Source: Iodobacter sp. (GTDB taxonomy: Bacteria > Pseudomonadota > Gammaproteobacteria > Burkholderiales > Chitinibacteraceae). From it: 51,325 bases of DNA. This document shows, one piece after another, positions 7,520 to 15,971 of this stretch. The position numbers and the translations under genes are program-made. The stretch is from positions 1 through 51,325 of the forward strand of contig NZ_JANXSO010000020.1 in assembly GCF_025352645.1 (NCBI RefSeq). The letters are read 5' to 3'. The notes under the pieces were generated by a model. It saw only the letters and a list, made by a program, of their open reading frames with translations, made no database searches and was not told the DNA's origin. Every line of letters begins with the position of its first letter. Position 1 is the stretch's first letter.

Positions 7520-7900
7520 ATGAAAGATTTACATACCAGCCAAGCTCCTGCCGCCATCGGCCCTTACGTTCAGGCTAAAGATATTGGCCAGCTCGTATTT
7601 ACTTCTGGCCAGCTCCCTATCAATGTCGCCACAGGCGAGATGCCTGCTGCGCCGGGTGAGCAAGCGACACAATGCCTAGTGAATGCGGCGGCGATTATTG
7701 CAGAAGCGGGCTTGACTGCCGCTAATATCATTAAAACCACTGTTTTTGTTAAAGATTTAAATCATTTTGCTGAAATTAACGAAGCATATAGTCGCTTCTT
7801 TGAAGGCACCGGTAGCTACCCAGCTCGTAGCTGCGTAGAAGTTGCACGTTTGCCTAAAGACGCGTTGGTAGAAATTGAAGTGATTGCACTGCGTAGTTAA
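7520..7900 (+). CDS. ridA: 2-iminobutanoate/2-iminopropanoate deaminase RidA
   Basis: Small cytosolic enzyme (126 aa) that hydrolyses reactive enamine/imine intermediates released by PLP-dependent dehydratases, protecting other PLP enzymes. The YjgF/YER057c/UK114 family hallmarks are present: SQAPAAIGPYVQA at the N-terminus, LVFTSGQLP, IIKTTVFVKDLNHFAEINEAY, and the active-site Arg in YPARSCVEVARLPKDALVEIEVIA near residue 105. The ATG is preceded by AAGGA at correct spacing. It is monocistronic, with a hairpin 9 bp after the stop. A serine dehydratase and a DgaE-type lyase elsewhere in the window are typical sources of its substrates. Confidence 0.96.
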   Translation: MKDLHTSQAPAAIGPYVQAKDIGQLVFTSGQLPINVATGEMPAAPGEQATQCLVNAAAIIAEAGLTAANIIKTTVFVKDLNHFAEINEAYSRFFEGTGSYPARSCVEVARLPKDALVEIEVIALRS

Positions 7901-7908
7901 GCCATATT

Positions 7909-7942
7909 GGGTTTGCTAGCTCTTGATAGCAAACCCAACCTT
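7909..7942 (+). terminator. Hairpin after ridA
   Basis: GGGTTTGCTA / TAGCAAACCC, a 10-bp perfect stem with an 8-nt loop, between convergent ridA and the NodT-type gene. No long T-run follows on either strand, so termination efficiency is uncertain. Confidence 0.6.
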
Positions 7943-7973
7943 TGATGTATAAAGCGGCTCGTCCTGATGCAGC

Positions 7974-9389
7974 TTATTCTTCCCACCCTCCGCCTAGCGC
8001 CATAAATACCGCAATCTGATTGCTGGCTAGGGCTGCGTTTGAGCTGGCGAGCGCGCTTTCTGCGCTGGCTAGGCTGCGATTGGCGTCTAGCATGGTAAGA
8101 AATGTAGTTTTACCTGCTTTATAGAGTTGCTGCGCTTGGCTGGCGGCCTCGGTACTGGCACCACGGGCTTTGATTAAGGCGGCGTTGCGATCAAGCTCTC
8201 GAGCGTAAAGGGTAAGGGCGCTTTCTACTTCGCGCAATGCGGTGAGCACGGTGGAATCAAATTTAGCTAAAGCCCCTTCCGCCCCTGCTGTGGCGGCGTT
8301 GATTCTGGCGCGGACGGCCCCAGTATTGGGGATGGTCCATGAAATCAGCGGGCCTATGCCCCAACGCATGGTGTTGTTATCACCCAATTGATCGAGTAGG
8401 CCGGTTGATCCGCCGCTTAATCCAATGCTGATAGTGGGATAAAGATCAGCGGTCACTACACCAATACGGGCCGTGGCCGCTGCTAGGCCGCGCTCGGCTT
8501 GGCGAATATCAGGGCGGCGGCGGAGTAGATCGCTGCCTTTGCCACTGGGAATGGTGCTACTTGCGAGCTGCGGCGTAGTGTTGCACTGCAAGACGGAAGG
8601 GGGGAGTACTTTTTCTATGGATTCAGGAACATGGCCGGTGAGTACCGCAAGCCGGTACATGGCGATGCGACGCTGGGCTTCTAAAGGCGGTAGCGCGGCT
8701 TGCAATTGGGCGAGTTGCCCGCGCGAGCGCACCACATCTAGCGAGGTTCCCCTGCCTGCTTTAAACAGCTTTTCATCTAAGCTCAGGCTCTGCTGCTGCA
8801 GGCTGACTGATTGCCCAGCCACTTGCAGCTGTTTGCCAAATGAGCAGATATCGGCGTAGGCGCGGGTGGTTTCGCCAGCGACCGAGACGCGGACTAAATC
8901 GTAAGCGGCTTTAGCGGCTTCGCTATCGGCTTGTGAAGCTTCAATACCACGACTAATTTTGCCGACCAGATCAAATTGGTAAGCCAAACTAACGCCGGTA
9001 TCGTAGCTAAAGTCGTCTTCTAAAGCTTTGGGTGAACCTTTGGCTGCACCAGAAGCGCGACCATAGCCGGGCGCTGCATTCATGCTGATATTTGGAGATT
9101 GCAGGCTTTGTGCTTCACCCACTAAAGCGCGGCTGCGGGCTAGATTAGCCGCAGCTTGGCGCAGATCGGTGTTGGCCGCAAAGGCGTCTTCAAGCAATTT
9201 ATTTAATGCAGGCTCACGGTAAAGCTGCCACCAGTTTTTGGGCAGGGGCTGCTCATTATCGCTGCTGATAAATGCGCCTTGTGCGCTGTTGGTATCAATT
9301 TTGCTGTCTGCAGGGCCTTGGTAATTAGGGCCAACGGCTGCACAGCCACCCAAGGCAATCAGCAGCAGAAGAGGTATTTTTTTAAACAT
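7974..9389 (-). CDS. Outer-membrane efflux lipoprotein, NodT/OprM type
   Basis: Outer-membrane channel of a tripartite efflux pump, 471 aa. The N-terminus is a lipoprotein signal with lipobox LGGC (LLLLIALGGCAAVGPNY), followed by the typical GPNYQ.P start of the mature protein. Two OEP (TolC-like) repeats follow, with the LRQAAANLARSRALVGEAQ and DLYPTISIGLSGGSTGLLDQ segments typical of the RND/NodT family. It is the last gene of a minus-strand operon with a FUSC-type inner-membrane protein, a DUF1656 protein and an HlyD-like adaptor, 9 bp after the adaptor gene. It is therefore probably the exit duct for that pump, which in AaeAB-type systems exports aromatic carboxylic acids. Confidence 0.93.
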   Translation of the reverse strand: MFKKIPLLLLIALGGCAAVGPNYQGPADSKIDTNSAQGAFISSDNEQPLPKNWWQLYREPALNKLLEDAFAANTDLRQAAANLARSRALVGEAQSLQSPNISMNAAPGYGRASGAAKGSPKALEDDFSYDTGVSLAYQFDLVGKISRGIEASQADSEAAKAAYDLVRVSVAGETTRAYADICSFGKQLQVAGQSVSLQQQSLSLDEKLFKAGRGTSLDVVRSRGQLAQLQAALPPLEAQRRIAMYRLAVLTGHVPESIEKVLPPSVLQCNTTPQLASSTIPSGKGSDLLRRRPDIRQAERGLAAATARIGVVTADLYPTISIGLSGGSTGLLDQLGDNNTMRWGIGPLISWTIPNTGAVRARINAATAGAEGALAKFDSTVLTALREVESALTLYARELDRNAALIKARGASTEAASQAQQLYKAGKTTFLTMLDANRSLASAESALASSNAALASNQIAVFMALGGGWEE

Positions 9390-9398
9390 AATGGCCTC

Positions 9399-10268
9399 TT
9401 AGCGCTTGGTACTAGGGGTGACGTTTACCGTGACGGTTTGCCCAGAAACCAGCCGCACATCTTCAGGAATTTTATCTAGCGCAACACGCACGGGGATACG
9501 CTGGGCTAAGCGCACCCAGTTAAATGTGGGGTTAATATTAGGTAATAGATTGCTACCGGTGCCGCGATCCCTATCGGTAATCCCTGCGGCAATGCTTTCT
9601 ACATAGCCGGTGACAGCGGTTTTTTGGCCCATGATATTCATGGTTACGCTGTCATTTAGGTGGATTTTATCTAGCTTGGTTTCTTCAAAATAACCTTCCA
9701 CATAGAAAGAATCACGGTCGAGTAGCGCCAGCATGGGCTTGCCAGCAGTGGCAAAACCGCCTTTTTGTAAATCTAAATTGGTCACCACGCCATTCACTGA
9801 GGCATAAATGCGCGAGCGGGCCAGATTGAGCTTTGCCACATCATGGTTAGCTACGGCCTGAGCCAGCGCGGCTTGTAGCGATTCAACTTTAGCCTGTGTC
9901 TGCTCAATGCTTTCTTGTGATAACAGCCCGCTGAGTGAGCGATTACGCTGGGCCTCACGCTCTGCTTGCTTTAAGGCGCTACGCTGGGCCAGCTCTGCTG
10001 CGGTAGCTTGGCGCAAGGAAAGCGTAAAGCGCTCTGTATCAATCTCAAATAAAAGATCGCCAGTTTTAACCTGCTGATTATCTTTTACTGCCACGGCGGT
10101 AATTTGGCCGCTAACATCGGGCGCCACTTGAATCACTTGCACGCGAACGCGGCCATTGCGTGTCCAAGGCTCAACTTCATAATAATTCCAAAGCCGCAGG
10201 CCGGTAAAAATAGCGGCGCTAACAATGGCGAGGGTGATCAGGATTTTAATCATTTTTTTCATTAACAT
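9399..10268 (-). CDS. HlyD-family membrane fusion protein (AaeA-like)
   Basis: Periplasmic adaptor of 289 aa with one N-terminal membrane anchor (residues 5-25), a biotinyl-lipoyl-like half (VAPDVSGQITAVAVKDNQQVKTGDLLFEID), a coiled-coil hairpin (about 75-140, rich in A, Q, E) and the second lipoyl half (RIYASVNGVVTNLDLQKGGFATAG). It should link the FUSC transporter with the NodT channel. Its ATG overlaps the stop of the DUF1656 gene by one base (TAATG), implying translational coupling; in-frame ATGs at codons 3 and 6 are alternatives. The gene order FUSC-DUF1656-HlyD resembles aaeB-aaeX-aaeA but is reversed. Confidence 0.92.
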   Translation of the reverse strand: MLMKKMIKILITLAIVSAAIFTGLRLWNYYEVEPWTRNGRVRVQVIQVAPDVSGQITAVAVKDNQQVKTGDLLFEIDTERFTLSLRQATAAELAQRSALKQAEREAQRNRSLSGLLSQESIEQTQAKVESLQAALAQAVANHDVAKLNLARSRIYASVNGVVTNLDLQKGGFATAGKPMLALLDRDSFYVEGYFEETKLDKIHLNDSVTMNIMGQKTAVTGYVESIAAGITDRDRGTGSNLLPNINPTFNWVRLAQRIPVRVALDKIPEDVRLVSGQTVTVNVTPSTKR

Positions 10269-10465
10269 TAACTCTTTGCAAGCGTTTGTATTAGGCCTAA
10301 TAGCACGAGGTAAAGCGCAGTATCAAATAGCGCTGGATGCCATACCCAGTGATAAAAGCCCACACGTTTAAATATCCAGCGGCTAAGCCAGTAAGGAATA
10401 AAAGTAACAATGGTCAGTAGCAGTAGTTGTGGCACAAAGAGCCCAAATAGCTCAACTTCCATCAT
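10268..10465 (-). CDS. DUF1656 small membrane protein (AaeX-like)
   Basis: A 65-aa hydrophobic protein with two predicted membrane helices (about 8-25 and 45-62). The opening EVELFGLFVPQLL is typical of DUF1656/AaeX proteins that accompany FUSC-type exporters. Its role is not established; it probably sits in the inner membrane with the pump. The start overlaps the FUSC stop by four bases (ATGA) and the stop overlaps the adaptor start, so all three are tightly coupled. Confidence 0.9.
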   Translation of the reverse strand: MMEVELFGLFVPQLLLLTIVTFIPYWLSRWIFKRVGFYHWVWHPALFDTALYLVLLGLIQTLAKS

Positions 10466-12429
10466 GATTTGGTCTCCTGATAAGGCGCTGCCTGCGGGAA
10501 TAAATCACGACGTATTCCAACTAAGGCAGCAATTAAATTGAGTTGAATCGCCGCGCTAGGGGTGTTAATGGCGCCCTGTAATGTTTGATCTAATTGAGCC
10601 AATAAGGAGCGGCTAGCGGCTTGTGGGCGGTGTGAAAAATACTGCGATAACTGTGCGAGTAATGCTTTGATCTGCTCTGGAAGCTGCTCCTGATACTGAA
10701 TCAGTACGGTCATTTCGTGACCAATACGTAAATCAATCAGCACATCGCTGGCAGGTTGGGTATCGGCCAGTAGCGCTAGGCGAGGAGCGAGCAAACCCAG
10801 CCTATCAATCATGCGGGCGGTAAATGCGGGTGAGGGTATGGCGGCGTGAGAGAGCTGGGCTAAATCTCGCCAGCCTGCCCGTAGCAGCCGGTTGACAATC
10901 CATTCGCTACTGAAAGAGCGAATCAAACTGGTTACAAATAAGGCACAGGCAATCCCTGTTAATTCCCCCACTTTATTATTTAAGAATGAATTCATATCGG
11001 CCATGGCCGTGTCTTGTAGGGCCAAGGTGCTGGCAATAATCAAAGTAATCATCAGAGCCGGAAATGCACTGGCTGGCCGCAGCATGAATACCCCCAAAAT
11101 TAAAAATGTGGGGAACATCAAGAGCGCCAACATACCAAAACTGCTGGCGGCGGGCATAGCGGCTAGCAGATAAAAAGCCGAAATAGGGATCGTGGCAAAG
11201 CTTAAAATAAATGTGGCCTTAATGGCTGGGGCTGGGTCGTCCAAGGTGGCAAATAAGGAGCACGCTACCGCCGCCATCACGGGTGCCATCAGCCCTGATG
11301 GCCAAGCGCTGATAATCCAAAATGCACCACTTAATAGGATAGAAATAGCCGCGGTAAGCGCTGATCTAAACGCAATTCCCCTATCAAAATGCAGTGCTCT
11401 AATGCCGGTATGGCCCACGATCGTTTCAAGCTCGGCACTTAAAATCGATGAAGTTTGACCCATGCCATGGCGGATTTTTGCGGTATCACTCCAAGCTTGA
11501 ATCAGCGCACTTAAACGGGCGGCTAGATTAATCAGCAGCATCTCTTGCCAATCTTCTTGGGGGGCAGGGGTGAGTGCTTTAAGCTGATCTTGTAATGCTT
11601 CGGCTTCTGCTGGATTTGCCCCAGCATCAATCCATGCCGCAATCCGTGCGAGTAACGCTTGCCAAGGTTCGGACAACTCACCCAAGCTGTGTAAGCGGTC
11701 TTCAATGGCGTAGAGCAGCGGCAGCATCAGCGCTAATTGATCACAGAGCGCATTCACTAAGCGTGCTGCCCAGCTTAGGCGTGAGGTGTCAAAGGGTAGG
11801 TGGGTGGCCAAAATACGCAGCTCAGATAAGGTGGCGGACATATTGCGCCGATCACTATCGGTATCTTGCACACGGTTTAAAGCATTTAGGGACCAAGCAC
11901 TGGCTTTTTTACGGGCACCATCTATGCGGGCCAAAATGCTGGGGCCAACAGGGACGGGGAAAATCAAGCTATGAATCAGCGAGGCGCACACAATCCCCAG
12001 TGTGATTTCTTCGACACGGGCTAGCGCCACATCAAAAATCCCCGCTGGATTGCTGACGCTGGGAAAACCAATCAGCGCACAGGTGTAGCCTGCTAATAAG
12101 AATAAATAGCTACGTGGGGTGCGATCCAATAGTGAGATATAAATGCATAGGCCAATCCATAAGGCCAGTGCCAGCAAGAGTAATTCTGGGGCATTGACTA
12201 AGTTTGGCACCAAAAGCAAAGTCACTGCCGAGCCAATCAGCGTGCCTACCACGCGATAAACTGCTTTAGAGCGCACCGCACCAGAATAGGGGTTGGCAAC
12301 GATATACACCGTAAGCATGGCCCAAAATGGCCGCTGTAAATCCATGCTAAAGGCGATATACAGCGCCAACATGGCGGCGGCAAAGGTTTTAAGCGAAAAA
12401 GCAAGCTCGCCAAAAGTAGGCAGCTTCAC
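10462..12429 (-). CDS. FUSC-family inner-membrane efflux protein (AaeB-like)
   Basis: About 655 aa with two sets of membrane helices (residues about 10-165 and 350-500) separated and followed by soluble regions, the two-repeat layout of the FUSC/AaeB family. Motifs include RPFWAMLTVYIVANPYSGAV near the N-terminus and LARVEEITLGIVCASLIHS. Proteins of this type export p-hydroxybenzoate and other aromatic acids. The start is taken as the GTG at 12427-12429, which overlaps the MarR stop (GTGA) and follows AGGTG; a longer ATG start at 12492 would lie within marR and add an unconserved stretch. The operon is probably repressed by the MarR protein. Confidence 0.9.
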   Translation of the reverse strand: MKLPTFGELAFSLKTFAAAMLALYIAFSMDLQRPFWAMLTVYIVANPYSGAVRSKAVYRVVGTLIGSAVTLLLVPNLVNAPELLLLALALWIGLCIYISLLDRTPRSYLFLLAGYTCALIGFPSVSNPAGIFDVALARVEEITLGIVCASLIHSLIFPVPVGPSILARIDGARKKASAWSLNALNRVQDTDSDRRNMSATLSELRILATHLPFDTSRLSWAARLVNALCDQLALMLPLLYAIEDRLHSLGELSEPWQALLARIAAWIDAGANPAEAEALQDQLKALTPAPQEDWQEMLLINLAARLSALIQAWSDTAKIRHGMGQTSSILSAELETIVGHTGIRALHFDRGIAFRSALTAAISILLSGAFWIISAWPSGLMAPVMAAVACSLFATLDDPAPAIKATFILSFATIPISAFYLLAAMPAASSFGMLALLMFPTFLILGVFMLRPASAFPALMITLIIASTLALQDTAMADMNSFLNNKVGELTGIACALFVTSLIRSFSSEWIVNRLLRAGWRDLAQLSHAAIPSPAFTARMIDRLGLLAPRLALLADTQPASDVLIDLRIGHEMTVLIQYQEQLPEQIKALLAQLSQYFSHRPQAASRSLLAQLDQTLQGAINTPSAAIQLNLIAALVGIRRDLFPQAAPYQETKS

Positions 12430-12887
12430 TTGGCACCTGCGGCTAAAAATTGCTCTAACGAGCCTTGTAGGCGGCCAAAAACGTGTTGGCAAGTTTGCAT
12501 TTCCTCAATAGAAATGTCGGCAAAAACCTGTGCTCTTAGCTCGGCCAGCACAGCTTCAACTTTACCTGCATGCTTGCGGCCTTCATCGGTTAGGCAAAGA
12601 TTTTTGGCGCGTCTATCGTGCGTATCTTCGCTGCGTAAAACCAATTGATCGGCCACGAGGCGATCAATCACGCGGATTAAAGAAGCCGCTTCAATCCCTA
12701 CCATTTCGGCCAATACCCCATGGCGAATGCCTGCTTCGCTGCGGCCTATCAGCACCAAGGGCCAAGCACCGGCTAAGGTTAAATCATGGCGATGCGCGCA
12801 TTGATCGACGGCGCGGCGATACAGCCGCGACAGCAGAGTAAGATCGCTAGCGAGCGCAATACTTAATTGGGTTCTGATCGGATCCAT
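12426..12887 (-). CDS. MarR-family transcriptional regulator of the efflux operon
   Basis: A 153-aa winged-helix regulator. The DNA-binding domain spans about residues 35-110 (GVLAEMVGIEAASLIRVIDRLVADQL then DRRAKNLCLTDEGRK, the wing with its D-x-R motif). Flanking helices form the dimer interface. The ATG at 12887 has a strong GGGAGG five bases upstream; the ORF start at 12956 is rejected. A perfect inverted repeat at 12904-12923, just upstream, is a likely operator. By analogy with other MarR proteins it should repress itself and the FUSC/DUF1656/HlyD/NodT genes until an aromatic ligand binds. Confidence 0.92.
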   Translation of the reverse strand: MDPIRTQLSIALASDLTLLSRLYRRAVDQCAHRHDLTLAGAWPLVLIGRSEAGIRHGVLAEMVGIEAASLIRVIDRLVADQLVLRSEDTHDRRAKNLCLTDEGRKHAGKVEAVLAELRAQVFADISIEEMQTCQHVFGRLQGSLEQFLAAGAK

Positions 12888-12903
12888 ATACCTCCCATAG
12901 CTA

Positions 12904-12923
12904 ATAGTTAGCATGGTAACTAT
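12904..12923. promoter_or_regulatory. Probable MarR operator
   Basis: ATAGTTA-GCATGG-TAACTAT is a perfect inverted repeat with 7-bp arms, 17 bp upstream of the marR-like start codon. Its size and symmetry are typical of MarR operators. It could serve both marR and the divergent M16 protease gene. Confidence 0.7.
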
Positions 12924-13105
12924 TTTAGTGTCAGCTTGCACCCTTACTATTGCCATGTTTTATCGTATTCACTTAAATATACTGACTTGAGTTGGAGTTA
13001 ATAACATTGCGTCCTTGCATGAAATGCTTTCTCTTTATGCTGCAATATGGACATAATCCGGTAAGTTATCTTCTCGTCATAAACCGCTCATTATCGATGG
13101 AAACT

Positions 13106-15895
13106 ATGAAGCCACCTCGCCTTACGTTTTTAAGCTTAGCCCTCACTTTTGCTTTCCTCCCTACAATCAGCCCTGCGGCAGCCAAGCCACAAGCCAGCTC
13201 GCAAGCGGTGGTAGCAGGGATCAAGCTGATTCGTACCGTAGAAGGGATTCAGGAATATCAATTAGATAATGGTCTTAAAGTATTACTGGTGCCAGATGCT
13301 AGTAAGCCAGTGACTACGGTGAATATCACTTATCGGGTGGGTTCAAAGCACGAAAACTATGGCGAAACGGGCATGGCCCATCTGCTAGAACATCTGATGT
13401 TTAAGGGTAGTAAGGCGCATCCAAGATTGTGGGAAGAAATGAGCCAGCGTGGCGTGCAGTTTAATGGCACCACTTGGCTTGATCGCACCAATTACTATGA
13501 AACGTTCGCGGCAAAGCCAGAGACTTTGGAGTGGGCGATCTCGATGGAAGCGGATCGGATGGTGAATTCGCGCATCTCTGGCGACGATCTAAAAACCGAG
13601 TTTTCTGTTGTTCGTAATGAAATGGAAAAAAACGAAAATTCGCCTTCACGCGTGCTTATCCAACGCGTGCTGTCGGCGGCGTATCAGTGGCATAACTACG
13701 GTAAAGATACGATTGGTGCACGTACCGACGTAGAAAACGTCAGTATTCCACGCTTGCAAGATTTTTGGCGCAAATATTATCAGCCCGATAACGCGGTACT
13801 GGTGGTGGCAGGCTCGTTTGATACCGCCCAAACGCTGAAGCTAATTGAAAAGAAATTTGGCGTGATTCCACGGCCTAAACGCGTTATTGAAGCCACTTAC
13901 ACCCTAGACCCTGTACAAGATGGTGAACGTAGCGTGGTGGTGCGTCGTGTGGGCGATAGTCAGTTTGTGGCGGCTACCTATCATACCGTGCCCGCTGCTC
14001 ATCCTGATTACGCGGCTTTTGAAGCGCTGCAAGTGATTTTGGGTGATACACCAAATGGCCGTTTATATAAATCGCTGGTAGAAAGTAAATTAGGCACGGG
14101 CGTATTTTCATGGTCGGCTAATTTAGAAGAACCAGGTTTTATCATGTTTGGCACGGAGCTACGCAGTGAGCAAAATATTGTTTTTGCAACCGAGCTAAAA
14201 AACGATCAAACCATCGCGATGGCTAAAAAAGTATTAATCAATACCGTCGAAGATTTAGCCACTAATCCGATTAGCGATGAAGAACTAAGCCGCGCCAAGG
14301 CCAAAATTGATAGCGATATGGCCAAAGTATTTAATAGCCCAGAACAATTGGGCGTGGCTTTATCGGATCATATTGGTAATGGCGATTGGCGTTTGTTATT
14401 GCTATTAAGAGATCGCATTAAAGCCCTGACTAAAGCTGATGTGCAACGCGTCGCGCAAACTTGGTTAAAAGCCAGCAATCGCACTATCGGCGAGTTTATT
14501 CCAGAAGCCGATCCGCAGCGTGCACCGAAACCCGCTAAGGTGGATTTGGCCGCGCAATTGCAGCAGTTTAAACCGGGTATTGCCGTGGCAGCAGGCGAGA
14601 GCTTTGTGGCTACGCCAGAGAATATCGATAAGCGCACGCATAGTGGCCAATTTGCCAATGGTATGAAATACGCTTTCTTACCTAAAACCACGCGGGGTAA
14701 TACGGTTTCGGCCAGCTTATCTTTTAATATGGGCAATGAAAGTAATTTAAAAAATAAGGCCATGATTGCGGGCTTAACCGCAGAAATGCTGGATCGTGGT
14801 ACTAAAAAGCTCACCAGCAAGCAGTTTTCTGAGCAATTAGATCAGCTGCAAGCCAAATTGCAAATTAATGGCGATGTGAATCATTTATCTGTTTATGTAG
14901 AAACGATAAAGGATAAATTGCCTAAAGTATTGGATTTAGTTAACGATGCTTTGCGTCAGCCTGCGTTTGATGAAGCAGAGTTTGCGCTGCTGATTAATCA
15001 AGAATTGGCTCAGCTAGAATCTTCACGCAAGGAGCCGCAGCCAATTGCTTCTGACTTACTGAGCTCGCACTTAAACACTTGGCCAGTTGGCGATCCACGC
15101 GCTTATATCTCAATTGAGCAACGTATTACGCAATTGAAAAGCATTAAATTGGCGGAGCTTAAATCGTTCTGGCAAGAGTACTACGGTGCGAATCATGCTG
15201 AAGTTGCCGTGGTGGGCGATTTTGACGAGGTGGTGATTAAGGCACAATTGGCCGAGCAATATGGTAATTGGCAAGCCAAGCAAGATTACGCACGGCTAAG
15301 CAAGCCTTTTCAGGGGAATAAGCCGCTGGATATCAAACAGCAAACCCCTGATAAAGCCAATGCCTTTTTTGTGGGCCGTTTAGCATTGCCGGTTGGTGAT
15401 CAGCACGCTGATTATCCTGCTTTAGTGTTAGCTAATTACTTATTAGGCGGCAGCATGAATTCCAGAATATTGGAACGCATTCGCCAGAAAGATGGAATTA
15501 GCTATGGTGGCGGCTCTAGATTGCAAGCCTCTGCTACCGATGAATCGGGAAGCTTTGTGACTTACGCTATTTACGCCCCAGAAAATCGTGCCAAGTTAGA
15601 AACGGGGATGCGTGAAGAAATCGCTAAAGCGCGCCAAGAAGGCTTTAAGGATGAAGAGGTAAAATTAGGTAAAGAGAGTTTCTTGCAGCAAGTGCAATTA
15701 GCCCGTACTCAGGATGGAAGCCTTGCTGGTGCATTGAGCAGTAATCTATACCTTGGCCGAACTATGCAATTTAGCGCTGAGTTTGAAGCAAAAATTGCCG
15801 CACTAACACCGGAGAAAATCAAAGCCGTGATGGTGAAATACCTCGATCCAGCACAGCTTTCTGTAGTTTATGCAGGTGATTTTGCGAAGAAGTAA
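13106..15895 (+). CDS. M16-family zinc metallopeptidase, periplasmic
   Basis: About 929 aa with a signal sequence (LTFLSLALTFAFLPTISPAAA). The first M16 domain has the inverted zinc motif HLLEH (residues 92-96 from this start) followed by the Glu in VVRNEMEKNEN, so it should be catalytic. The second half repeats the fold (GQFANGMKYAFLPKTTRGN, then LLGGSMNSRILERIRQKDGISYGG) without an HxxEH, as in other two-domain members. It probably degrades small peptides in the periplasm. The longest reading frame starts at 12992, but GGAA seven bases before the ATG at 13106 and the position of the signal sequence favour 13106 (13097 is also possible). Confidence 0.9.
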   Translation: MKPPRLTFLSLALTFAFLPTISPAAAKPQASSQAVVAGIKLIRTVEGIQEYQLDNGLKVLLVPDASKPVTTVNITYRVGSKHENYGETGMAHLLEHLMFKGSKAHPRLWEEMSQRGVQFNGTTWLDRTNYYETFAAKPETLEWAISMEADRMVNSRISGDDLKTEFSVVRNEMEKNENSPSRVLIQRVLSAAYQWHNYGKDTIGARTDVENVSIPRLQDFWRKYYQPDNAVLVVAGSFDTAQTLKLIEKKFGVIPRPKRVIEATYTLDPVQDGERSVVVRRVGDSQFVAATYHTVPAAHPDYAAFEALQVILGDTPNGRLYKSLVESKLGTGVFSWSANLEEPGFIMFGTELRSEQNIVFATELKNDQTIAMAKKVLINTVEDLATNPISDEELSRAKAKIDSDMAKVFNSPEQLGVALSDHIGNGDWRLLLLLRDRIKALTKADVQRVAQTWLKASNRTIGEFIPEADPQRAPKPAKVDLAAQLQQFKPGIAVAAGESFVATPENIDKRTHSGQFANGMKYAFLPKTTRGNTVSASLSFNMGNESNLKNKAMIAGLTAEMLDRGTKKLTSKQFSEQLDQLQAKLQINGDVNHLSVYVETIKDKLPKVLDLVNDALRQPAFDEAEFALLINQELAQLESSRKEPQPIASDLLSSHLNTWPVGDPRAYISIEQRITQLKSIKLAELKSFWQEYYGANHAEVAVVGDFDEVVIKAQLAEQYGNWQAKQDYARLSKPFQGNKPLDIKQQTPDKANAFFVGRLALPVGDQHADYPALVLANYLLGGSMNSRILERIRQKDGISYGGGSRLQASATDESGSFVTYAIYAPENRAKLETGMREEIAKARQEGFKDEEVKLGKESFLQQVQLARTQDGSLAGALSSNLYLGRTMQFSAEFEAKIAALTPEKIKAVMVKYLDPAQLSVVYAGDFAKK

Positions 15896-15905
15896 TTGAT
15901 GTTAA

Positions 15906-15953
15906 TTAGGGCGGGTTAGCGAGGTGCTTTTTACCTAGCGTAACTCGCCCTAA
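15906..15953. terminator. Bidirectional terminator between M16 gene and ABC permease
   Basis: TTAGGGCG and its complement CGCCCTAA, extended by GTTA/TAAC with small mismatches, form a long stem around a T-rich loop, followed on the plus strand by GCCTGTTTTATT. It lies between convergent genes. Confidence 0.75.
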
Positions 15954-15971
15954 GCCTGTTTTATTAAGCTT

